DNA from: Bog-756 sp963699105
Lineage (GTDB): Bacteria > Actinomycetota > Acidimicrobiia > Acidimicrobiales > RAAP-2
Direction of reading: 5' to 3'
DNA: 64,000 bases
Assembly (NCBI GenBank): GCA_963699105.1
Contig: CAVOTI010000005.1
Location: 62,001 to 126,000 of the forward strand
Position numbers and translations under genes: made by a program. Under the pieces are notes generated by a model that was given only the letters and a program-made list of their open reading frames with translations, was not told the origin of the DNA and did not search any database. Positions 43,262 through 52,335 of this stretch are shown piece by piece (the first letter of the stretch is position 1; each line of letters starts with the position of its first letter).

Positions 43262-44115
43262 GCCCGGGCCGCGTCGAGGAGTTCGACCGGGTCGACGTCG
43301 ACACCCGCCACCGTCGCCACCGGTCCGGACAGGATGATGCCGTCGGCCGCCAGGACCACGGTGAGCACGCCACCCGGGTTGTGCACCTCCACCTTGTCAC
43401 CGACCAGTCCCCAGCTCCGGGCGGCGGCGGCGGCGGCCGCGCTTCCGGTTCCGCACGCTTCCGTCGGGCCGACGCCCCGCTCCCAGACCCGCAGGGTGAT
43501 GGCGTCGCTTCCCGGCCCCAGGCTGATGAACTCCACGTTGATTCCGTCCGGATAGGCCTCTTGCAGTCGGCTTCCCAACTGTTCGACATCGACGTCGGCG
43601 AGGTTTGGGCCGAGGAGGACCAGATGGGGATTGCCCATGTCGACCTGGCGGGCCTGGCGCCCTGGGAACTCCTGGGGCTGATCCACTCCCAACGTCGCCT
43701 TGCCCATATCCACCGACGCCTCGGCCAGTCCCACGGCCGTCCCCGGGAGGTAGTCGACGGTCCGCACGCCGGCCAGGGTCCAGACCGTGAAGGTCGGCGG
43801 TTGGACCACTCCGGCCTCCACCGCCGCTTGGGCCAGGCACCGGATGCCGTTCCCGCTCATCTCGGCCACGCCGCCGTCGGCATTCCACAGATCCATGGCC
43901 AGGTCAGCCTCATCACCGCCGCTGGAGACCCGGATGAACCCGTCGGCACCGATCCCGAACCGGCGATCGCAGGCGGCCCGAACCAGCTCCCCGTCGACCG
44001 GCGTGGCCCGCTCCATGTCCACCAGCACCAGAAAGTCGTTCCCCGCCCCGTGGTGCTTCGTGAGGTGGAGAGCCCGGTGGGCTCGATCAGCTGTCGTTGT
44101 CACGGTCCCCGTCAT
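43258..44115 (-). CDS. dapF: Diaminopimelate epimerase, first catalytic Cys replaced by Ser
   Basis: DapF interconverts LL- and meso-diaminopimelate using two cysteines as acid and base. The 285-residue protein has the expected blocks KHHGAGNDFLVL, FGIGADGFI, DLWNADGG, VDMGNPHLVL and GPTEACGTGSAAAA with the second catalytic Cys (residue 221). At the first site, where the family normally reads (M/Q)CGNGxR, the sequence is EMSGNGIRCLAQ, so residue 87 is Ser; a Cys lies six residues later. The codon AGC is unambiguous and the frame is clean. I chose the ATG at 44115, which overlaps the miaA stop. Confidence 0.93.
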   Translation of the reverse strand: MTGTVTTTADRAHRALHLTKHHGAGNDFLVLVDMERATPVDGELVRAACDRRFGIGADGFIRVSSGGDEADLAMDLWNADGGVAEMSGNGIRCLAQAAVEAGVVQPPTFTVWTLAGVRTVDYLPGTAVGLAEASVDMGKATLGVDQPQEFPGRQARQVDMGNPHLVLLGPNLADVDVEQLGSRLQEAYPDGINVEFISLGPGSDAITLRVWERGVGPTEACGTGSAAAAAAARSWGLVGDKVEVHNPGGVLTVVLAADGIILSGPVATVAGVDVDPVELLDAARA

Positions 44116-45209
44116 TCTCCCACCGCTGTCCGGCTCGACGAGACGTTCCCGAAACGGGCGGCGATCCAACCTACCGGGTCGTCCTCGGAATGGAGCCACA
44201 CGATGCGGGGATCGCGGCGGAACCAGGCCATTTGGCGTCGGGCCAATGCCCGGGTCCGGCGGATGGCCTGGTCGACGGCATCGGCCACGGGGACGCCGTC
44301 CTCGAAATGAGCGAGGAGCTCGCGATAGCCCAGGGCCTGGCGGGCCGTGCGCGAAATGCCCTCGGGACGCTCGCTCAGGGCACGCACCTCCTCCAACAGG
44401 CCGGCATCCATCAGCCGGGCGAACCGTTCGGCGATGCGGGCATCGAGCACCGCCGGATCAGATCGGAGACCCACCTGGGCCACCGTGGAGGGTGGGTACC
44501 GCTCCAGTCCCGGCCCGAACGAGGAAAAGGGCCGGCCCGACCCGATGGTCACCTCCAGCGCCCGGATCAGGCGCCGTCGATTGGTCGGCTCGATCCGCCG
44601 GGATGCGGCCGGATCCAGGCCGGCCAGCCGCCGGTGGAGTTCCCCCAGCCCTCGCTGCTCAGCCCGTGATCCCTCGGGACCGAGGGCGTCGAGGTCGGCG
44701 GCGATCTGTGCCGCCACCTCGGGGTACCGGCCCGGAAACGACAGGTCGTCGACCAGGGACCGGAGGTAGAGCCCGGTTCCACCCACCAGCAGGGCGCCGT
44801 GCCCCCGGCCGGCGATTTCGGTCCGGGCCCGACGGGCCGACGCCTGGAACTGCTGGACGGTGTACTCCTCCCACGGATCGGCCAGGTCGAGCAGGTGGTA
44901 ACGCACCCGGGCACGCACGGCGGCCGACGGCTTGGCCGTACCGATCTCCATGCCCCGGTAGACGGCCATCGAGTCGACGGACACCAACTCCACCCGTGGC
45001 TCCGTTCGGCCTGTCCGGTCGGCCTTCGTCACCGAACGCAGGGCCACTTGGAGGGCGATCTCCGACTTGCCCGATGCCGTCGGTCCCACCAGCGCCACCA
45101 CCGGGGGTTCCCCGTCCATCCTCTCCCGGATCTGGCTCCGCATCTGGTTCCGGCCCCGGCCCCGCCTCCGGCCCCGTCCGGTCGGCGGCGACGTGTCTTG
45201 TTCGGTCAA
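44112..45209 (-). CDS. miaA: tRNA dimethylallyltransferase
   Basis: MiaA transfers a dimethylallyl group to A37 of tRNAs reading codons that start with U, supplying the substrate for MiaB. The P-loop is VALVGPTASGKSEIAL; DSMAVYRGMEIGTAKPS is the conserved substrate-binding block, and LVGGTGLYLRSLVDDLSFPG and QALGYRELLAHF follow. The C-terminal QMAWFRRDPRIVWL is typical. The outermost start is a TTG at 45209 with no ribosome site; ATGs at 45143 and 45116 would remove an Arg/Gly-rich tail, and the last, preceded by GGGAGAGG, best fits other MiaA starts. The end overlaps dapF. Confidence 0.95.
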   Translation of the reverse strand: MTEQDTSPPTGRGRRRGRGRNQMRSQIRERMDGEPPVVALVGPTASGKSEIALQVALRSVTKADRTGRTEPRVELVSVDSMAVYRGMEIGTAKPSAAVRARVRYHLLDLADPWEEYTVQQFQASARRARTEIAGRGHGALLVGGTGLYLRSLVDDLSFPGRYPEVAAQIAADLDALGPEGSRAEQRGLGELHRRLAGLDPAASRRIEPTNRRRLIRALEVTIGSGRPFSSFGPGLERYPPSTVAQVGLRSDPAVLDARIAERFARLMDAGLLEEVRALSERPEGISRTARQALGYRELLAHFEDGVPVADAVDQAIRRTRALARRQMAWFRRDPRIVWLHSEDDPVGWIAARFGNVSSSRTAVGE

Positions 45210-45222
45210 GGCGGCGGACAGC

Positions 45223-46749
45223 TCAGGCGGCAGTCACCGGCAGACGCGTCCGGTGGGACGGGCGGGCGATGATGCGGCCCAGCGTTCCGGTGAGATGGTG
45301 ACGTGCGGCATCGGTGACCGTCACCTCGGCATAGCTTCCCGCCGAGAGCTGGACACCCTCCGGGCGGAAATGGACCAGCTTGTTCTGGGTGGTCCGCCCG
45401 GTCACCACTTCGGGATCGCGCTTTGAAGGTCCCTCCACCATGACCTCCTCCACCCGTCCGATGCGGCCTCGGTGGCGGACCAGGGCCGACCGCTCCACTA
45501 CGACCCGCAGGCGCTCGAACCTCTCGGCCACCACCTCGGCGGGCACGAACAGCTCCGTCATCGAGGCGGCCCTGGTCCCCGGTCGGGGAGAGAAGATGAA
45601 GGTGTAGGCACTGTCGTAGGACGCTTCGGCGGCAACCTCGAGCGTGCGCTCGAAGTCGTCCTCGGTTTCGCCGGGAAACCCGACGATGAGATCGGTGGTC
45701 ACCGCCAGGTCGGCGATGGCGGCACGGGCGGCGGCCAGGCGGCCCAGATAGCGCTCGGCGGTGTATCCGCGGCGCATGGCGGTCAGCGTGCTATCGCTAC
45801 CCGACTGAAGCGGTAGATGGAGGTGGTTGCACACCTGGTCGGTCTCGGCCATGGCGGCGATGGTCTCCGGTCGGAGGTCCTTCGGGTGAGGGCTGGTGAA
45901 CCGCACCCTCCGGATGCCGTCGACACTTCCGATGGCCCGCAACAGGTCGGCGAACAGTGGCCGGCGGCGGGTGAGGTCCCGCCCGTACGAGTTGACGTTC
46001 TGGCCGAGGAGGGTCACCTCGGTGACACCCCGTCGGGCCAGGGCCGCCACCTCGACCTCGAGTTCCTCGAACGGACGCGACGCCTCCCCTCCCCGTACCG
46101 ACGGGACGATGCAGAATGCACACGAATTGTCGCACCCCGTCTGGATGGTCACCCATGCCGCATACGGGAGGTTCCGGACGGCCGCCAGTTCCGGTGCCCG
46201 CAGATCTGGTCCGGTTGGATCGGTGGGATCGGTGGCCGGAAGGGGCTCGTCGAGGATCTCGACCACCGGACCCGAGGCGGCAGCCTGGCGCAGGAGCTCC
46301 GGGGCCCTAGTGAGGTTGTGCGTGCCGAACACCACGTCGACGTGCGGGGCACGTTGCCGGATCCGCTCCTGGTCCATCTGGGCCAGGCACCCGCCCACGG
46401 CGATCTGCATCCCAGGACGGCTCTCGCGCAGGGTCTTGAGATTGCCCAAGTGTCCGTAGAACTTGTTGTCGGCGTTCTCCCGGATGCAGCAGGTGTTGAA
46501 GACGACCACGTCGGCCGACCGGATGTCGGTCGTGGCCACCAGCCCGTCGGCCGTCAGTGCCCCGGCCAGACGCTCGGAATCGTGTTCGTTCATCTGGCAC
46601 CCGAAGGTTTCGATGTGGAACGACCGAGGGCGCACGCCGGGCGCCGGGGCCGAGTCGGCTGGTCCGTCGCCCGGCTGTCCGCCTCCAGGCGGGGAACCTT
46701 GGGGGCGGGAGCTGGTGCCGGGGGTGGAGTGGTTGTCGGCCATCGTCAC
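45223..46749 (-). CDS. miaB: tRNA-2-methylthio-N6-dimethylallyladenosine synthase
   Basis: MiaB is a radical-SAM methylthiotransferase that acts on the product of MiaA, whose gene follows 13 bases downstream. After a Pro/Gly-rich N-terminal tail of 40 residues the UPF0004 domain has its three cluster Cys in ETFGCQMNEHDSE, VVVFNTCCIRENA and AVGGCLAQ. The radical-SAM motif is CDNSCAFCIVPSVRG, and TSPHPKDL, LPLQSGSDSTL and a C-terminal TRAM domain follow. GTG at 46749 with an in-frame ATG two codons later. A palindromic, operator-like element lies about 150 bases upstream. Confidence 0.96.
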   Translation of the reverse strand: MTMADNHSTPGTSSRPQGSPPGGGQPGDGPADSAPAPGVRPRSFHIETFGCQMNEHDSERLAGALTADGLVATTDIRSADVVVFNTCCIRENADNKFYGHLGNLKTLRESRPGMQIAVGGCLAQMDQERIRQRAPHVDVVFGTHNLTRAPELLRQAAASGPVVEILDEPLPATDPTDPTGPDLRAPELAAVRNLPYAAWVTIQTGCDNSCAFCIVPSVRGGEASRPFEELEVEVAALARRGVTEVTLLGQNVNSYGRDLTRRRPLFADLLRAIGSVDGIRRVRFTSPHPKDLRPETIAAMAETDQVCNHLHLPLQSGSDSTLTAMRRGYTAERYLGRLAAARAAIADLAVTTDLIVGFPGETEDDFERTLEVAAEASYDSAYTFIFSPRPGTRAASMTELFVPAEVVAERFERLRVVVERSALVRHRGRIGRVEEVMVEGPSKRDPEVVTGRTTQNKLVHFRPEGVQLSAGSYAEVTVTDAARHHLTGTLGRIIARPSHRTRLPVTAA

Positions 46750-46895
46750 CTGGACAGGTTACGGCCACGGTGCGTCGACCCGGGACCGAACACCCGAGAC
46801 GAGTGTGTCGGGCCGATGAGCCCACCCGGCCGCCCCCGGTCGGCTGCCCGGCCGCCCCGGAGGTTCCGGGTGGCCTTCGCCTCTCCCCTGCTGCA

Positions 46896-46946
46896 TTGGT
46901 TTTCGACTTAACAAACCGACGGTCGGTTTGTTAATTGGAAAACCAA
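46896..46946. promoter_or_regulatory. 51-bp near-perfect palindrome between queF and miaB, operator-like
   Basis: The core is TTAACAAACCGAC (46908-46920), a single G, and GTCGGTTTGTTAA (46922-46934): 13-bp perfect arms. After three unpaired bases on each side come TTGGTTTTC (46896-46904) and GAAAACCAA (46938-46946), another 9 perfect pairs. It is AT-rich in a GC-rich background and has no U-run after it, so it looks like an operator more than a terminator. On the minus strand TTAACA and TTAAGT are 17 bases apart, so a promoter for miaB could be embedded in it. The flanking sequence (46750-46895, 46947-47005) holds no gene. Confidence 0.65.
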
Positions 46947-47005
46947 ATGGCCGGCACCGGTGCCGAACCACAGGCTCGGCCCTCGGCCCGGTCGATCCCG
47001 GCGGG

Positions 47006-47356
47006 CTACGGGTGGGAGGCCACCACCACGGTGTGGATCCCTCCCCGGACCAGCCAATCGGTGGTCACGCTCATCTGACGCGGGGCAATGGCCGCCACCA
47101 GGTCGTCGAGAATGCGGTTGGTCATGTCCTCGTGGAAGCCGCCCTCGTTGCGGTAGCTCCACAGGTAGAGTTTGAGCGACTTCAGCTCGACGAGCGACTC
47201 GTCGGGTATGTAGTTGATGCTGACGGTGGCGAAGTCGGGCTGCCCCGTCAGGGGGCACAGGCAGGTGAACTCGGGCGTTTCGCACCGGACTTCGTAGTGG
47301 CGACCCGGATGGGGGTTGGCCACGGCCACGAGATCCTTGCTGGGACGGGTCGGCAT
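47006..47356 (-). CDS. queF: NADPH-dependent 7-cyano-7-deazaguanine reductase QueF (short, YkvM type)
   Basis: QueF reduces preQ0 to preQ1, a committed step toward queuosine. The 116-residue protein is a unimodular tunnelling-fold enzyme like Bacillus QueF. The catalytic Cys34 is in TCLCPLTGQPDF, and the Asp of QPDF is also conserved. The QueF motif block ELKSLKLYLWSYRNEGGFHE, with the substrate-binding Glu and the YRN...FHE residues, is complete. Start ATG at 47356, 12 bases after thrB. Queuosine genes are unusual in actinobacteria, and no other Q-pathway gene is in the window. Confidence 0.92.
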   Translation of the reverse strand: MPTRPSKDLVAVANPHPGRHYEVRCETPEFTCLCPLTGQPDFATVSINYIPDESLVELKSLKLYLWSYRNEGGFHEDMTNRILDDLVAAIAPRQMSVTTDWLVRGGIHTVVVASHP

Positions 47357-47368
47357 GACGCTGTCCGC

Positions 47369-48256
47369 CTAATCCCCGGTGTTGAAGTCGTAGACCTCGG
47401 TGCTCCCGTCACGGTCGAGAATCAGGCCGTGGAGGTCGGGACGAAGCCCGAGCACGTAACCGGGAACACCCGCTTCGACCAGAGCCGACTCGGCACCTGA
47501 CTTGACCTGCTGGGCCTCGGTCCCCCGGCAGATGCCGACCAACGCCGGGCCTGAACCCGACCAGCAGACGGCCAGGGCGCCGCTGGCCGACATCCCGGCC
47601 AGCAGCTTGGGCGCCGCCGGGAACAAAGGGCTCCGATAGTCCTGATGGAGGCGATCCTCGGTCGCCTCGCTGATAAGCAGACGGCTGTCGGCCAGACCGG
47701 CGATCAGAAGCGCCATCCTCGACAGGTTGAATGCGGCACTCTCGCGGCTCACCTGAGTGGGCAACGCTTGACGAGATCTGGCCGTCGAGAGGGTGAGATC
47801 GGGAACGATGACCACGAAGGCAAGGCTTACGTCCAGGTGGAGACGGACCGCCTGGACCCCGCCCTTGACCCGAGCCGCAGCCACCAGGCCCCCGACCATC
47901 GAGGCGGCGGCGTTGTCGGGATGCCCGTCCATGTGGGCGGCGACGGCCAACGGGTCTTGGGCACCAGCCGCCGCCGCCGCCGCCACGGCCAGCGCGGCAG
48001 ACGATCCGAGCCCCCTGGCGATCGGGATCTGTGATCGGACGGTGATGGCCAGTCGGTCGGTACCGGCCACGTCGATGGCCACCCGGGCGGCCAGGTGGGA
48101 AGGATCGTCGGACAGGCCGGCGCCCTCTCCCTCGGAACGGACGATGAGCTTCGAAGCCGGTTCCACCTCGACCTCGACGTAACGATCCAGAGCCACGGCC
48201 AGGGTGTCGAACCCAGGACCCAGGTTGGCGGAGGAGGCTGGGGCTCGGGCTCGCAC
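47369..48256 (-). CDS. thrB: Homoserine kinase
   Basis: ThrB phosphorylates homoserine on the way to threonine. The 295-residue GHMP kinase has the substrate motif PASSANLGPGFDTLAVAL, the ATP loop IPIARGLGSSAALAVAA, HMDGHPDNAAAS and the C-terminal CWSGSGPALVGIC glycine motif. Start GTG at 48256. thrA and thrC are not in the window; the gene is followed by queF. It belongs with the dap genes only in the broad sense of aspartate-family metabolism. Confidence 0.95.
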   Translation of the reverse strand: MRARAPASSANLGPGFDTLAVALDRYVEVEVEPASKLIVRSEGEGAGLSDDPSHLAARVAIDVAGTDRLAITVRSQIPIARGLGSSAALAVAAAAAAGAQDPLAVAAHMDGHPDNAAASMVGGLVAAARVKGGVQAVRLHLDVSLAFVVIVPDLTLSTARSRQALPTQVSRESAAFNLSRMALLIAGLADSRLLISEATEDRLHQDYRSPLFPAAPKLLAGMSASGALAVCWSGSGPALVGICRGTEAQQVKSGAESALVEAGVPGYVLGLRPDLHGLILDRDGSTEVYDFNTGD

Positions 48257-48313
48257 ACCGACACGGTACTCGCCCCCGTTTTCCCGGGCATGAATCCGAC
48301 CACGTGGGACGCC

Positions 48314-49738
48314 TCAGCCGTGGACCAGGCGCCACCACCACGTCGGCTCGGGAACCTTCGACGCCAGTTCCAGCGGGACCTTCTCGACCTGGGTGCCCAG
48401 TGCGTAGTGGGCCTCCCCCACCGAACGTCCCTTGGCGGCGTCGGGCGGCACCGGGTCGATCATGGCCGTGGCCGCCACGTGCTGGCCCGGCCATCCCGTC
48501 AACCACGCCCCTGCCCCGGTCACCACCTCGACCCGGTGTGCCACTCCACCCCACGTGGCCGTGAGGACAGCCGCCGCCTGCCCCGGGGTGGCCACGGTGG
48601 CCGGGACGACAGCGGCCGCAGTGGCTTCCAGTAGCGTGTTGATGACCGGCCGGGTGTAGTGGAAGGCGTCGGGGGCGTCGGGGCCGTACGGGGTGGGGGT
48701 GGTGGCGTTGGCCCCCGGCGTCGGCTGGGCCAGCACCGCGGCCAGCACGAGCACCGGCCGGCCGTAGATGACCCGTTCGGCGGCCAGGACCATGCAGGCC
48801 TGGGCGGCCGAGGTGAATCCCGACTTGATGCCGATCACGTTGCCGGTGCCGATCTCCGTCACGATGTTGTGGACGGTACCGACCAGCGGCAGCGTCACCG
48901 TGCTCATGCCCACCACTTCGGCGAAGGTGGGGATGCCCATGGCGGCGGCGGCGATCCGCAGGCAGTCGGCGGCCGTCGACTGCGAAGCGGGTTCGTACCC
49001 GCTGGCGTCGACGTAGTGGGACGAGACGGCGCCCAGCGAGGCGGCCGTCGAGTTCATCTTGGCCACGAACGCCGGAATGGACCCGGCGTCCCAGACCGCC
49101 AGCGTATAGGCGATGTCGTTGGCGGACTGGGTGAGCAGCGCCTCGAGCATCTGGCGTTCGGTGAGCACCTCTCCCGCCTGGATCGGTATCAGCGACTCGT
49201 CGTTGGCGATGTCATATTGGAACTGGGCGGCATCGGCGGGGGTGATGGTGATGGCGGGACCGGGGGCCCCGGCGGCGACCGGGTGGTCCCGGAGAATAAC
49301 CAGCGCCGTGGTCATCTTGGTCAGCGAGGCGATGGGCACCGGGGTTTCGCCTGCCGACTGAGCGGCGTAGCCGAGCGACGGCACCGACACCGCCGCCTGA
49401 CCGCTGGGCGGCCACGGCAGGCCGGGGGCGACTCCGGCCACCACCGACGACCGCACCAGTGACACATGGGTGGGCTGGGCCACCGGGACGAGAACCCGCA
49501 GGGTCCCGACCAGGACGGCGGCCACCAGGACGGCAGCCACCACCCCCAGGAGCACCCATCGCAACCGGGAGTGGGCCGATCGATCACGGCGGCTGTGACT
49601 GTGACTGTGGCTGTGCCGGTGACGACGAGGGCGCCCACCGGCCCCGGCCCCGTCCGGATCCATCGGGGTGTGGGACTCCACTTCGTCGGGTCGGGTGCCG
49701 TCCGAAGGGAAGAGGCTGGGCAGGGTGGCCGGTACCAT
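48314..49738 (-). CDS. D-alanyl-D-alanine carboxypeptidase (peptidase S11, PBP5/DacA-like)
   Basis: These enzymes trim the terminal D-Ala from peptidoglycan stem peptides. The 474-residue protein has a 55-residue cytoplasmic tail with an unusual RHRHSHSHSHSRRDR run. One transmembrane helix (RWVLLGVVAAVLVAAVLVG) acts as signal anchor. The three active-site motifs follow: SLTKM (SxxK), TQSAND (SxN) and GIKSGF (KTG-type). A C-terminal beta domain of about 110 residues follows, but no second membrane anchor. ATG at 49738; an ATG at 49663 (MDPDGAG) would shorten the tail. It lies 56 bases after ftsK and 57 before thrB. Confidence 0.9.
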   Translation of the reverse strand: MVPATLPSLFPSDGTRPDEVESHTPMDPDGAGAGGRPRRHRHSHSHSHSRRDRSAHSRLRWVLLGVVAAVLVAAVLVGTLRVLVPVAQPTHVSLVRSSVVAGVAPGLPWPPSGQAAVSVPSLGYAAQSAGETPVPIASLTKMTTALVILRDHPVAAGAPGPAITITPADAAQFQYDIANDESLIPIQAGEVLTERQMLEALLTQSANDIAYTLAVWDAGSIPAFVAKMNSTAASLGAVSSHYVDASGYEPASQSTAADCLRIAAAAMGIPTFAEVVGMSTVTLPLVGTVHNIVTEIGTGNVIGIKSGFTSAAQACMVLAAERVIYGRPVLVLAAVLAQPTPGANATTPTPYGPDAPDAFHYTRPVINTLLEATAAAVVPATVATPGQAAAVLTATWGGVAHRVEVVTGAGAWLTGWPGQHVAATAMIDPVPPDAAKGRSVGEAHYALGTQVEKVPLELASKVPEPTWWWRLVHG

Positions 49739-49794
49739 CTGCTCGGCGCCGACCGCCGCCGGCCCGGCGTCGTGTTCGGACGAGATGTTGTCGC

Positions 49795-52335
49795 TCAGCG
49801 GGCGTCCAGTTCTTCAGGCGTCATCAGCACGGCCCGGGCCTTGGAACCCTCGGACGGACCCACCACCCCCCGCCGCTCCATGAGGTCCATCAGCCGGCCG
49901 GCCCGGGAGAATCCCACTCGCAGCTTTCGCTGCAGCATCGATGTCGAGCCCAGTTGCGAACGGACCACCAGCTCCATGGCCTGGTCGAGCAGATCGTCGT
50001 CGCCGTCGTCGACGTCCGACCGATGACCCTCGATCCCCACGACCTCTTCGATACCGGCAACGATCTCCATGGGCCGCTGTCGCTTCCAGTGGGCGGTCAC
50101 CGTGCGGACCTCCTCCTCGCTCACCCACGGGCCCTGCAGCCGCTGGGGGTTGGAGGAGGACGCCGACAACAACAGCATGTCCCCTTTGCCGATCAGGCGC
50201 TCAGCCCCGCCCTGGTCGAGGATGACCCGGCTGTCCGCCTGGGTCGACACCGAAAAGGCGAGGCGAGACGGGATGTTGGCCTTGATCACGCCGGTGATCA
50301 CGTCCACCGAGGGTCGCTGGGTGGCCAGGACCAGATGGATTCCCACCGCCCGAGCCATCTGGGCGATCCGGCAGACCGACTCCTCCACGTCCCTGGCCGC
50401 CACCATCATCAGGTCGTTCAGCTCGTCCACCACGATGAGGATGAACGGCAAGCGGTTGTAACGGGGCTCCACCTCATCGTTGACGTTGTCATCGTCTGCA
50501 TCCGGACCGGTCCCCCGCATCCGGAGCTGGTACGCCTCCTCGTAGGCCTCGAGGTCACCATCGTCGAATCCGGCGTTGTAGCCGGTGATGTCCCGCATTC
50601 CGACCTCGGCCAGCAGGTCGTAGCGACGCTCCATCTCGGTGACGGCCCAGGCCAGAGCATTGGCTGCCTTCTTCGGGTCCACCACCACCTGGGTGAGCAA
50701 GTGGGGCAGATCGTTGTACTGGCCGAGCTCCACCCGCTTGGGATCCACCAGGATCAGTCGCACCTGGTCCGGGGTGGCTCGGGTGAGGATGGAGGTCAGC
50801 ACCGAGTTGATGCACGACGACTTGCCCGACCCGGTCGCCCCCGACACCAGCACGTGCGGCATCTCGGCCAGGTTCACCATCACGGCCCGGCCGGCGATGT
50901 CCCGCCCGAGTGCCACCTCCAGGGGATGGTGGGCCTTGGCCGCTTCCGGCGAAGCCAGGATGTCACCCAATGCCACCAGCTCGCGGCGGCGGTTCGGCAC
51001 CTCGACCCCGATGGCCGACTTGCCCGGGATAGGGGCCAGGATGCGCACGTCGGGAGAGGCCATGGCGTAGGCGATGTCCTTGGACAGAGACGTCACCCGA
51101 GCCACCTTGACTCCTGGTCCGAGCTCGAGCTCGTACCGGGTGACGGTGGGGCCGACCGTCCGTCCCACCAGCCGGGTGTCGACGCCGTGGGCGGCCAGCG
51201 CCGCCACCAGGGCCGCACCTCCGGCATCCACTTCACGCTCATCGACGGTGTGGGGTTTTGCCCGCTTCAACAGGTTGGCCGGAGGGAGCCGCCAGTCCCC
51301 GACGGCCGGACCCAGTTTCATCTCCAGCGGCGATCCCTTGTCCTGGGCCCCGATCCGGTCGGGAGCGGGAGGGACGTCGACGGCTCCGGCGACCACCGGG
51401 TCGTCCACCAGGTCGCCCTCGGGAGCCCGTCCGACTGCATCGATGTCGTCCGGGCCGTCGATGACGTCGTCGTCCTCGATGTCGTCGGCCTCGTCTTCGA
51501 TCTCGTCTTCGACCTCGGCCTCGGGCCCGGCGGCAACGGAGCGGCCGAAGGGGTCGGTCGGCTCGTCGTCCTCGTCGACCTCGGCCTCGTCGTCCTCGGT
51601 CTCACCCCCACGGGCGGCGGTGACCGTCCACTGCACGGTGCGGGTGATGGCACTGACGGCCGAATGGATCGACACGCCGGTGAACAGCACCATGGCCACC
51701 ACCAGCACGGCCACCAACACCGTGGCGGCCCCGAATCCGCCCAGCCCGGCCCGGAGGGGGTCTCCGATGATGGCCCCCACCCAACCACCGGCCGACGACA
51801 GCTGCGAAGTGGAGGAGGCCAGGGAAGGGGCACCACCGGCCAGCCCGGCCAGTCCGGCTACCGAGAGGAGGGTAAGCGTGGCCCCGATCACGGCGCGGGC
51901 CGGCTCACGGACCGAGTGGCCGTCTTCGTCGTCGACCCGGTGGACCAGCAGCAGGATGCCCACGCCGATGGCCACCGGCGGGACCAGGAACCTCCCCCAT
52001 CCGAAGAGATCGCCCACTGCCAGCCGGGCGTCGTGTCCGGCCGGATCGAGGGAGTCGGCGTAGAACGCCACGCCGGCGAGAACGCCCAGCGTGACCAGCA
52101 CGACCCCCCAGAGATCGGCTGTGTGGGAGACGATCACGTCCCAGGCGGAGGTGGAGAAGGCCGTATGGTGGCGCTTACGGCGTGCTCGGGCCACTCTCCT
52201 CCCCTTGCTCCGCTGTGGGCCCTTCCCCCGAGAGGAGGCCGATTTCGCCGGGCGCGATCGGGACGTGGACGCGGACCCTCTCTTCGATCGCGAAGCCCCG
52301 GATCGGCCCGCCGGTCGCTTGGTGGCGGTCGTCAC
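49795..52335 (-). CDS. ftsK: DNA translocase FtsK/SpoIIIE
   Basis: FtsK pumps chromosomal DNA through the closing septum and activates XerCD recombination. The 846-residue protein has a basic tail (residues 1-60), about four transmembrane helices (about residues 65-230), an acidic low-complexity linker of Asp/Glu repeats (about 250-310) and the motor domain. Walker A is SGATGSGKSS at about residue 493, and Walker B is FILIVVDELNDLMM near residue 635. The C-terminal gamma winged helix (SMLQRKLRVGFSRAGRLMD) that reads KOPS is present. GTG at 52335. The linker is shorter than in E. coli FtsK and similar to mycobacterial FtsK. Confidence 0.96.
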   Translation of the reverse strand: MTTATKRPAGRSGASRSKRGSASTSRSRPAKSASSRGKGPQRSKGRRVARARRKRHHTAFSTSAWDVIVSHTADLWGVVLVTLGVLAGVAFYADSLDPAGHDARLAVGDLFGWGRFLVPPVAIGVGILLLVHRVDDEDGHSVREPARAVIGATLTLLSVAGLAGLAGGAPSLASSTSQLSSAGGWVGAIIGDPLRAGLGGFGAATVLVAVLVVAMVLFTGVSIHSAVSAITRTVQWTVTAARGGETEDDEAEVDEDDEPTDPFGRSVAAGPEAEVEDEIEDEADDIEDDDVIDGPDDIDAVGRAPEGDLVDDPVVAGAVDVPPAPDRIGAQDKGSPLEMKLGPAVGDWRLPPANLLKRAKPHTVDEREVDAGGAALVAALAAHGVDTRLVGRTVGPTVTRYELELGPGVKVARVTSLSKDIAYAMASPDVRILAPIPGKSAIGVEVPNRRRELVALGDILASPEAAKAHHPLEVALGRDIAGRAVMVNLAEMPHVLVSGATGSGKSSCINSVLTSILTRATPDQVRLILVDPKRVELGQYNDLPHLLTQVVVDPKKAANALAWAVTEMERRYDLLAEVGMRDITGYNAGFDDGDLEAYEEAYQLRMRGTGPDADDDNVNDEVEPRYNRLPFILIVVDELNDLMMVAARDVEESVCRIAQMARAVGIHLVLATQRPSVDVITGVIKANIPSRLAFSVSTQADSRVILDQGGAERLIGKGDMLLLSASSSNPQRLQGPWVSEEEVRTVTAHWKRQRPMEIVAGIEEVVGIEGHRSDVDDGDDDLLDQAMELVVRSQLGSTSMLQRKLRVGFSRAGRLMDLMERRGVVGPSEGSKARAVLMTPEELDAR

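Noticed and set aside
46896..46946. Rho-independent terminator for the thrB-queF unit
   Set aside because: The stem is AT-rich and no U-run follows on the minus strand, which fits an operator better, although RNA 3'-end mapping could overturn this.
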